Assembly (NCBI GenBank): GCA_035536775.1
Contig: DATLNM010000051.1
Coordinates: 1-39,157 of the forward strand
Origin: DATLNM01 sp035536775
GTDB lineage: Bacteria; Actinomycetota; CADDZG01; WHSQ01
DNA length: 39,157 bases
Direction of reading: 5' to 3'
A program made the position numbers and the translations under genes. The notes below the pieces were generated by a model. That model did not search any database and was not told the DNA's origin. It saw nothing but the letters and a program-made list of their open reading frames with translations. Positions 33,407 to 39,157 of the stretch are shown here, piece after piece; the stretch's first letter is position 1; the number at the start of each line of letters is the position of its first letter.

Positions 33407-34504
33407 TCAGTGGCCCGATTCGATAACTGCAAGCGCCTCAGTCAGCAATTCCTTTGCCCGTACGATCATCACCTCGATATCGGCGAGGGGGGCACCCTCG
33501 TTGATCCTCTTGCGGAGGTCCGCTCCCAAGAGCGGCTCTAGCTCCTCGTTGATCTCGGGCGCTTGCTCTATGACTTGCGCTTCGATGAGCTCGTAGTTTT
33601 CTAGGTACGCCTCGGCCGAAAGCTCAGCGGCCGCATCCGCATCCCCAGCCTCGTACGTCTCGACGATCTCATCGAGGAGCCGTTCGATCTCGGCCACGAT
33701 GTCCTCGGGGGTCGACTCGGTCGCTACCTGCGCACCGACGGTTTCTTCCAGCTCGTGTCCGATGAGCTTGGCAGCAACCTCAACGTCGGAGACCTCGGCG
33801 AGCTTCTTGGGAGGTTGGGCAGAGGGAAGGGCGGCTTCGAGTACACCGAATGCCTCTTCGATCTCTTCGGCTTCTTCAGCTGCCGCTTGTTCGACCTCTC
33901 CCGCGATCGTGTCGTACATCGCACGAGCCTCGCGAACGAAGGCATAGCCGTCCTGGTACTCGGCGAGCAAGCGGATGCCCTTTCCTCCGACAGCTTCTTC
34001 GTACTCATGCGCAGAGGTCGAAAGCAGGGCCGCGATCACGGAGCCTGTGAATGCCGATGACGTGCCCTCATCTCCGATCACGCCCGTCTGAGCTTGGCTT
34101 GTGAGGTCGGCGGTTCGCTCGAAGATGCCGGCCAGCTCTTCTGGCTTCGCATCATCTGCGATCGCCTGGGCACCCTCATGCAGGACATCCTCGAGGTCGG
34201 TTGCGAGTTGGGCCGAGCTGCCTTGAAGCTCGCTTTGAACGGAGTCGAGGATCTCTGCGATGGGATGCCCGGCGTGCACCGAAGCCCCCTTCTTGTCGCC
34301 GCCCTCGTAAAGCTCGAGAGCCACGCGGTGGTGCCCCCTGATCTGAGCGAGGGCTTCCCCGAAGCCGATGTCTTCGGACTGGGCGGCGGCTGAGTGGTTA
34401 GCTTCTTCGGGCTGACCAACTCCCGGAGATGACCCGTCGTCGCTTCCGCATGCCCCCATGAGCATCGTGGCCGCTAGGACTGCTGCCCCGAGGTGAATCC
34501 GCAA
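33407..34504 (-). CDS. Lipoprotein with FTR1-like helical domain (candidate iron-binding)
   Basis: A 365-residue, mostly alpha-helical exported protein. The signal ends at MGAC with C19 as the likely lipid anchor, followed by a Ser/Gly/Glu linker. Two regions resemble the extracytoplasmic helical part of FTR1/EfeU iron permeases: GHHRVALELYEGGD at 57-70 with HAGHP at 77-81, and VETYEAGDADAAAELSAEAY with ENYELIEAQ near 290-315. The protein is very rich in Glu and Ala, and His58, His59, His77 and His80 could bind metal. The permease part is missing. Start is TTG 34504 with GGGAG 6 bases upstream. Convergent with zur. Function is inference; the domain likeness is by eye. Confidence 0.6.
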   Translation of the reverse strand: MRIHLGAAVLAATMLMGACGSDDGSSPGVGQPEEANHSAAAQSEDIGFGEALAQIRGHHRVALELYEGGDKKGASVHAGHPIAEILDSVQSELQGSSAQLATDLEDVLHEGAQAIADDAKPEELAGIFERTADLTSQAQTGVIGDEGTSSAFTGSVIAALLSTSAHEYEEAVGGKGIRLLAEYQDGYAFVREARAMYDTIAGEVEQAAAEEAEEIEEAFGVLEAALPSAQPPKKLAEVSDVEVAAKLIGHELEETVGAQVATESTPEDIVAEIERLLDEIVETYEAGDADAAAELSAEAYLENYELIEAQVIEQAPEINEELEPLLGADLRKRINEGAPLADIEVMIVRAKELLTEALAVIESGH

Positions 34505-34513
34505 GATCGCTCC

Positions 34514-34568
34514 CTTCGGTGACCCTAATGAATCGTGTTCGGGGGACCGAACGTTAGGGGACCCTAAC
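34514..34568. promoter_or_regulatory. Three copies of a 16-bp palindromic operator
   Basis: Copies lie at 34514-34529 (CTTCGGTGACCCTAAT), 34537-34552 (GTTCGGGGGACCGAAC) and 34553-34568 (GTTAGGGGACCCTAAC). The last two abut, and each has perfect arms (6 bp and 7 bp). Pairs agree at about 12 of 16 positions. The core TTAGG...CCTAA resembles DtxR/IdeR-type iron boxes without being a full match. The first copy ends at the ribosome binding site of the lipoprotein gene, so the array should control that gene, and perhaps the rightward gene at 34649. Confidence 0.65.
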
Positions 34569-34636
34569 CTCCTGAGTAAGAGAGCACAAAACCGAGGATC
34601 CGAGGCCTCAGCAGGAATCTGAAGCGTGGGGTTCAG

Positions 34637-34642
34637 TAGAGT
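34637..34642 (+). promoter_or_regulatory. Probable -10 box of the gene at 34649
   Basis: TAGAGT ends 6 bases before ATG 34649; no ribosome binding site lies between. Fits a leaderless start. No -35 match. Confidence 0.35.
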
Positions 34643-34648
34643 TTGTGT

Positions 34649-34921
34649 ATGCCTGAATTCGTTGCCGACGGTGGAAAGTTCACTCTGGAGAATGGTGTGC
34701 TGGAGTTCTGGGCCGGCGGCGCATCCTGGGGGCGTTTCAGGATCGAGGACATTGCGCCCCTCTACTTGAACGAGATGGGTGGAAGGGTTCGTGTCGGTGT
34801 ATCGCCGGGTCCAACCTCAGTCGTCACATACGGCTCGAAAGGGATCCAGGCCGACTTCAGCGATCGCACGCAGTTGGACGCTTTCCTCGCCGCCATCCAA
34901 GCCCTCAGAGGCTCTGGGTAG
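34649..34921 (+). CDS. Small hypothetical protein
   Basis: A 90-residue soluble protein of unknown function. Its alternating strands (KFTLENGVLEFW, GRFRIEDIAPLYL, GRVRVGVSP, SVVTYGSKGIQADF) followed by a C-terminal helix (RTQLDAFLAAIQAL) look like a small PH-domain-like fold, but this is only a shape argument. ATG 34649 is preferred over TTG 34643. It stands 6 bp before the GH114-like gene on the same strand and may share its transcript. Confidence 0.65.
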   Translation: MPEFVADGGKFTLENGVLEFWAGGASWGRFRIEDIAPLYLNEMGGRVRVGVSPGPTSVVTYGSKGIQADFSDRTQLDAFLAAIQALRGSG

Positions 34922-34927
34922 GTCCGG

Positions 34928-35815
34928 ATGCTTGTTGCCCTGGTGCTTGTTGTGTCTCTGCTAGCCCCTGGACCAGTCTCGTCAGCTCCTCTCCAGCTAC
35001 CGGAGCCTGAAGCCTGCGAAGGGTGCTGGTTCCCGGCCCCGGTCGCGCGCTGGCAATACCAGCTCCAGGGGATGCCCGAGTTCAAGTCCACCGGCGGTAT
35101 CAATGTCGGGATCAAGGCGAGACCGTTCGGCGGAGGCAGGCGCGTCAGGCCTGATGTCTTCGACATCGACCTGTACGCGGATTCCCGCATCACTGGGAAC
35201 GACGACACCATCAACGTGGCGGCCGTCAACGCGATCCACGAAGCCGGAGCCCGTGCCGTTTGTTACGTGAACGGAGGTGCCTGGGAGGACTGGCGACCGG
35301 ACGCATCTGACTTCCCCGCCAGCGTGAAGGGGAAGGAACTCGACGGTTGGCCCGGCGAGCGGTGGCTCGACATCAGGCAACACGATGTGCTGCTTCCGAT
35401 CATGGAGGCGCGCGTGGCGAAATGCGATGAGGGCGGATTTGACGCCGTTGAGTTCGACAACGTCGATGGATACACGCAAGACAGCGGCTTTCAGATGAGC
35501 GCCGACGAGCAGCTCTCCTACAACGTGGCGCTGGCAAACCTGGCGCACCGCTATGGGCTGTCCGTGGGACTGAAGAACGACGTGGAGCAGGTTCCGGAAC
35601 TCGTGGATTACTTCGACTTCTCGGTCAACGAGCAGTGCACTCAATACCGGGAGTGCGGGCAGCTGAGGCCCTTCATCGAGGCGGGCAAAGCCGTATTCCA
35701 GGTCGAATACGAGCTGCCTCTGGATCGAGTGTGCCCGAAGGCAAACGCGGCCGGAAGGAACACGATCAAGAAGGACTACGACCTCTTCGCGCGACCGTGG
35801 AAGCCGTGCCGTTAG
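34928..35815 (+). CDS. Secreted GH114-like glycoside hydrolase
   Basis: A 295-residue exported protein with a signal peptide at about 1-19. The barrel shows the GH114 / endo-alpha-1,4-polygalactosaminidase pattern: FDIDLYADSR near 77, AVCYVNGGAWEDWRPD near 107-122, GWPGERWLDIRQ near 137-148, GFDAVEFDNVDGY near 176-188 with the likely catalytic Asp residues, and GLSVGLKND near 215. Family enzymes cut alpha-1,4-linked galactosamine polymers, which occur in some biofilm matrices and fungal walls. The exact substrate is unknown. Six Cys in the mature part suggest disulfides. Confidence 0.82.
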   Translation: MLVALVLVVSLLAPGPVSSAPLQLPEPEACEGCWFPAPVARWQYQLQGMPEFKSTGGINVGIKARPFGGGRRVRPDVFDIDLYADSRITGNDDTINVAAVNAIHEAGARAVCYVNGGAWEDWRPDASDFPASVKGKELDGWPGERWLDIRQHDVLLPIMEARVAKCDEGGFDAVEFDNVDGYTQDSGFQMSADEQLSYNVALANLAHRYGLSVGLKNDVEQVPELVDYFDFSVNEQCTQYRECGQLRPFIEAGKAVFQVEYELPLDRVCPKANAAGRNTIKKDYDLFARPWKPCR

Positions 35816-35873
35816 GGCGACCGGAGGCTCTTATCGCAGTGACGGCTTGCGGAATCATCTACCGACATAAGCG

Positions 35874-37358
35874 CTACGGGATACGGACGATGATCGCTTC
35901 TCCGCCGTTGTGCATCGGGTGGTTGGCCTCCACGCATGCATCGATGCAGTCATCGACGAAAGAAGCCCATATCTCGCCCCGGGTGGTGACGAACACGTCT
36001 ATGAAGTCCGCGACCGAATGGCATCGGATCGGACCGCATGTTCCCCTGACGAGCGGATCCGTGACCTGATTGGCACGAACCGTGTACCAGGAACCGGGCT
36101 TGCGGAAGGCGTCCTCAGAGATAGCGACGAAACCGTGCCAGGTTGTGCGCTCATATGCAGCCGGCTCTGGCGGGCACTCAGAGGTTGTCGCTCCTACGCT
36201 GGTGAGGCATGGCTCCCAGTAGCCCCATGGGCTTCCAGGTGACTGCGCCGTTCCCATATACGCGATGGCCACCGTTCCATCTGGAGACGCCGACAGTGCG
36301 GGAAGATTGGCCTCATTCACGCTTGGCAGGCTGACCCGGATCGGCTTACGCCATGTTGCGCCACGATCGCTCGACGACGTGAAGTACGGGAGGCGGTTCT
36401 GCTCCAGCCACATGTAGTACAGGGTTCCTCGGGAGTCGGTCGCGACCGCAGCCTCGTGACCCGGGAAGCCAACGCCGACAGGCTTAGCGATACCGCGAGG
36501 AAGCTTGATCTCGGTCCACGACGACGCCTCGTCCGTTGATACAGCAAGGTACGGGGTCCCGTCGCATACGTAGGGCAGGTAGACCGTTCCATCAGCAGCC
36601 ACGTGAATATGTCCTGTCTGGCCAGGGCATCCGGAGATGCTGGGCCCACCGAGTATGGGGATGAAGGAGGCGCCGCCGTTGAGCGACTTCGCGCACGACG
36701 ACCCGAACTCGTCCTCACCGAAGCTTGCCCAGCAGATGTAGACGATGTTCGGATATCCGATCGTCGGACTATCGACCGGAGGGCCGGCGGCGGCGCTGGG
36801 GTGATCCATGAAGACCGTGTCACCGGCCCCACAATCTGCGCCGGGCACCCATGTCGACCCTCCGTCATCCGAGAACGAGAGGCGAACGCAAGCGACCTGT
36901 AGGTCAAGAACGAAAACTCGTCCCGTTACACCGTCCACGAACATGTACGGATCCATAGAGCCCGCGTGGGGTATCTGGGGCAGGATCGATTCCCAAGTCC
37001 TGCCCCCATCCGTCGATCGGCCGATCCCCAGCTCTTCCACATCGCCTCGCTCCGGGTCAAGAGCCGGGTAGAAGAACGCGGTCCCGTCAGACGCGATGCC
37101 GAGGGTGGGCTCTACCGAAATGAACCCGGTACGCGTCGACGTCCCAGATCGCGTGACTGACCGCGGGACTCGCCGTGAAGGGACCGAGACCGCGTTGATG
37201 CGGCGGCGCGCCCGCTCATCGACCCTGGAACTCGTCTGTGGCGGCAGATCGAAGCTCATCCGAGCCTCGAGAACCGGAGGCATGAGGGATGCACCGATCA
37301 ACACCGCAGTCAGCGCCGCTCTCAGCTTCAGACCGCCCTTGGCCCCTAAACGATCCAT
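35874..37358 (-). CDS. Secreted BNR-repeat (sialidase-fold) protein
   Basis: A 494-residue exported beta-propeller. Signal peptide at about 1-32. Asp-box-like repeats (S-x-D-x-G-x-T-W) appear at STDGGRTW, SDDGGSTW, SLNGGASF, STDEASSW and SSDRGATW, regularly spaced, with Cys pairs in the C-terminal half. The propeller is shared by sialidases and many non-enzymatic proteins; I see no clear Arg triad or nucleophile Tyr set that would prove sialidase activity. ATG 37358 directly follows GGAGGG, too close for a good ribosome binding site, so a leaderless or slightly later start is possible. Confidence 0.8.
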   Translation of the reverse strand: MDRLGAKGGLKLRAALTAVLIGASLMPPVLEARMSFDLPPQTSSRVDERARRRINAVSVPSRRVPRSVTRSGTSTRTGFISVEPTLGIASDGTAFFYPALDPERGDVEELGIGRSTDGGRTWESILPQIPHAGSMDPYMFVDGVTGRVFVLDLQVACVRLSFSDDGGSTWVPGADCGAGDTVFMDHPSAAAGPPVDSPTIGYPNIVYICWASFGEDEFGSSCAKSLNGGASFIPILGGPSISGCPGQTGHIHVAADGTVYLPYVCDGTPYLAVSTDEASSWTEIKLPRGIAKPVGVGFPGHEAAVATDSRGTLYYMWLEQNRLPYFTSSSDRGATWRKPIRVSLPSVNEANLPALSASPDGTVAIAYMGTAQSPGSPWGYWEPCLTSVGATTSECPPEPAAYERTTWHGFVAISEDAFRKPGSWYTVRANQVTDPLVRGTCGPIRCHSVADFIDVFVTTRGEIWASFVDDCIDACVEANHPMHNGGEAIIVRIP

Positions 37359-37446
37359 CCCTCCATAGATTGGCTGTTTCGTCGGTGATCCATGCTTGGA
37401 GCCTCAGCGAAACGTGGTCCCAATCGCTTCATCCCATTCCGCTCGA

Positions 37447-37452
37447 TACATT
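37447..37452 (+). promoter_or_regulatory. Probable -10 box of the cyclase gene
   Basis: TACATT ends 6 bases before ATG 37459 with no ribosome binding site. This supports ATG 37459 over the in-frame TTG at 37396, and a leaderless transcript. Confidence 0.4.
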
Positions 37453-37458
37453 GCCGTG

Positions 37459-38793
37459 ATGGAGGCTGAAAGAGGGTGGGCATCGGTTGGCGACGATCGG
37501 ATCGCATACGAATTGTCAGGCGTAGGCCCTCTGGATGTTGTGTACTGGTCGGGGTCGTATACCAACCTGGACGTCCTGATGGAGGAGCCCTCCTTCGCCC
37601 ACTTCATCAAACGCCTCTCGTCCTTCAGCAGGGTTATCCGCTTCGACAAGCGCGGTAGTGGAACATCCGATCCCCTTCCCCTGGATGCCCTTCCTTCGTG
37701 GGAAAACACGGTCGAGGATCTCGCAGCGGTCCTCGATGAAGTCGGGTCAGACAGACCCGCCATCATCTCCGTGCATGACGCGGGTCCGACGGCCATGTTG
37801 TTCGCCGCCATCTATCCCCAACGGGTCTCTGCCCTGGTTCTAGGTAACACCACTTCTCGATTCTTGGTGGCCGATGATTATCCGCAAGGGACCCCTCCGG
37901 AAGCAGCCGACCTGATCGTGCAGATGCTCAACCAGAACTGGGGTACCGAAAGGCTCGCTGCGAGTGCGGTGCCAAGCATGGCGGGTGATGAAGCATTCGC
38001 CCACTGGTACGCGAAGTTCCAGAGGTCGAGTTGCTCACCCAAGGCCGTCGCGGCCTATACCCAGCATCTGTTCCAGTTGGATGTTAGAGATGCTCTTGCC
38101 TCCATACAGGCGCCGACGCTTGTGATGCACCGATCGCAACACGCATTCTTCGGCATCGAGCAAGGGCGTTATCTGGCGGATCGGATCCCCAACGCGAAGT
38201 TCACCGAGCTTCCAGGCGGAGACATCCTTCTCTATACGGAAGGCTCGGACAAGATCCTGAACGAGATCGAGGAGTTCCTAACCGGTGCGGGTCACCAGGC
38301 CGAGCCGGATAGGTCGCTGGCGACGGTCCTCTTCACCGACATGGTCGGATCGACGGAACGCGCCACTCAGATGGGTGACCGGAGATGGCGTGAGCTGCTA
38401 GAGAGGTTCGAGACCACTTCGCGAAATCACGTCTCTCGATTTGGGGGACGACTCGTCGAGATGACAGGGGACGGAGCTCTCGCGACGTTCGAAACCCCCG
38501 GCCAGGCCCTCCGATGTGCATTCGCTCTCCACCGAGGGGTAGCCCCACACGGCGTCAAGATCAGGGCGGGTGTGCACACCGGTGAGATCGAGAATCGCGG
38601 TGCGCAGATCGGGGGCATCGCGGTCCATCTTGCAGCGCGGGTCCTGAGTAAGGCAGACGCAGAAGAGGTCGTATGCACCCGAACAGTCAAGGACCTTGTG
38701 GCCGGTTCCGGTTTCTCCTTCGAGTCACGCGGCCATCATCCCTTGAAGGGTCTGGATGAAGAATGGGAACTCTTTTCGGCTCAGCCAAAGTAG
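37459..38793 (+). CDS. Alpha/beta-hydrolase-like domain fused to a class III nucleotidyl cyclase
   Basis: A 444-residue two-domain protein of a kind common in actinobacteria. Residues 1-275 form an alpha/beta-hydrolase fold with DKRGSGTSD near 63-71; the nucleophile elbow reads VHDAG (D107 in place of Ser) and the usual catalytic His position reads GGDILL, so hydrolase activity is doubtful and ligand sensing more likely. Residues 285-444 are the cyclase: metal Asp D294 in LFTDMVGSTE and D338 in MTGDGALATF, transition-state Arg R394 in HLAARV. The base-selecting Lys and Asp positions are E334 and Q383, and the ribose Asn is H390, so the nucleotide used is uncertain. Start at ATG 37459. Confidence 0.87.
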   Translation: MEAERGWASVGDDRIAYELSGVGPLDVVYWSGSYTNLDVLMEEPSFAHFIKRLSSFSRVIRFDKRGSGTSDPLPLDALPSWENTVEDLAAVLDEVGSDRPAIISVHDAGPTAMLFAAIYPQRVSALVLGNTTSRFLVADDYPQGTPPEAADLIVQMLNQNWGTERLAASAVPSMAGDEAFAHWYAKFQRSSCSPKAVAAYTQHLFQLDVRDALASIQAPTLVMHRSQHAFFGIEQGRYLADRIPNAKFTELPGGDILLYTEGSDKILNEIEEFLTGAGHQAEPDRSLATVLFTDMVGSTERATQMGDRRWRELLERFETTSRNHVSRFGGRLVEMTGDGALATFETPGQALRCAFALHRGVAPHGVKIRAGVHTGEIENRGAQIGGIAVHLAARVLSKADAEEVVCTRTVKDLVAGSGFSFESRGHHPLKGLDEEWELFSAQPK

Positions 38794-38916
38794 CCGAGTG
38801 CCTGTTTCGGATGCAGCACAACGGAAATCCCTAACCTGGGCGAAATGTTTGGTGGCCCTATCGGACACGTTTCGTACCCGGACTTCCACGAGAGTTCTTT
38901 GGGTACCGCAGAGTGG

Positions 38917-39157
38917 TCAGGCCGATGGCTTGACGACGAAGATCTGCCACTCGCCGGGCACGCCCTTCAGCGCATGCAGCCCACGGTCCTCGAAATGCAA
39001 TCCCGAACCAGCGACAAGGTCGGTGACCGTCCGCGAGACGGCGATCTCCCCCGCTCCGGCGAGGCTCATCACTCGCGCTGTGAGGTGAACGGCAAGGCCA
39101 CCGATGTTCGACCCGCGTAGTTCGATCTCGCCAGTATGGATGCCGGCTCGGATCTCG
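38917..39157 (-). CDS. C-terminal part of a second class III nucleotidyl cyclase (cut by window edge)
   Basis: Reading the minus strand from the right edge gives 79 residues up to a TGA at 38917-38919: EIRAGIHTGEIE, then GSNIGGLAVHLTARV, VSRTVTDLVAGSG and HALKGVPGEWQIF. It aligns closely with the C-terminal 79 residues of the cyclase at 37459-38793, including the His in AVHL and the Arg in TARV; the base-selecting position is Asn. The start and the N-terminal domain lie beyond the window. The two cyclases are convergent, 123 bp apart, and look like paralogues. A plus-strand frame over the same bases (38845-39120) is a shadow. Confidence 0.85.
   Translation of the reverse strand, partial: EIRAGIHTGEIELRGSNIGGLAVHLTARVMSLAGAGEIAVSRTVTDLVAGSGLHFEDRGLHALKGVPGEWQIFVVKPSA

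Noticed and set aside
38845..39120. 91-codon plus-strand frame at the right edge
   Set aside because: It overlaps a minus-strand reading that clearly matches the cyclase paralogue; the plus-strand protein has no motif.
1..39157. CRISPR array, insertion sequence or prophage
   Set aside because: No spaced direct repeats, transposase, integrase or phage structural motifs were seen on either strand.

Overview
This is a GC-rich chromosomal window from what looks like a deep-branching member of the Actinomycetota. The lineage call rests on gene content and order: the actinobacterial trio SCO1664-family / DUF3090 / MSMEG_4193-type phosphatase, a DUF501 gene next to ppx, enolase next to ftsB, and a protein O-mannosyltransferase (Pmt) beside rsmI all match arrangements known from mycobacteria and relatives. 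I cannot place it below phylum level. I see no phage, insertion sequence or CRISPR array.

Layout. Positions 1-406 hold no convincing gene, only a short inverted repeat, and are followed by tRNA-Leu(UAA). From 4404 leftwards runs an operon of acyl-CoA synthetase, histidine phosphatase, DUF3090 and SCO1664-family protein; DUF501-ppx runs the other way. From 21221 down to 5924 is one long minus-strand housekeeping block: metG, tatD, rsmA, ispE, tRNA-Gln, glmU, prs, rplY, pth, mfd, a parvulin-type lipoprotein, mazG, eno, ftsB and an S1-domain gene. Many junctions are 1-8 bp overlaps, so translation is probably coupled. An AbrB-type regulator with a zinc ribbon is divergent from metG.

The middle (21640-28560) holds rsmI, an unrecognised membrane/hydrolase fusion, pmt, an FKBP lipoprotein, and a pair made of a 2-oxoacid dehydrogenase E1-alpha and a class III aminotransferase. 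Next come an isolated GspE/PilB ATPase and a 33-residue lysine-rich mini-protein. At 30551-33397 is a self-contained zinc-uptake operon, znuA-znuC-znuB-zur, behind a Zur-like box. Convergent to it is a lipoprotein resembling the extracytoplasmic domain of FTR1 iron permeases, preceded by three copies of a 16-bp palindrome-like element. The right end carries secreted proteins (GH114-like and BNR/sialidase-like) and two convergent, paralogous class III nucleotidyl cyclases; the second is cut by the window edge.

Two themes run through the window. Many genes at the head of a transcript have a TAnnnT hexamer 6-8 bp before the start codon and no Shine-Dalgarno sequence, which points to leaderless mRNAs. 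Metal handling is concentrated at 30.5-34.6 kb. The best candidates for new biology are the triple operator with its FTR1-like lipoprotein, the membrane/hydrolase fusion between rsmI and pmt, the lysine-rich mini-protein and the divergent cyclase pair.
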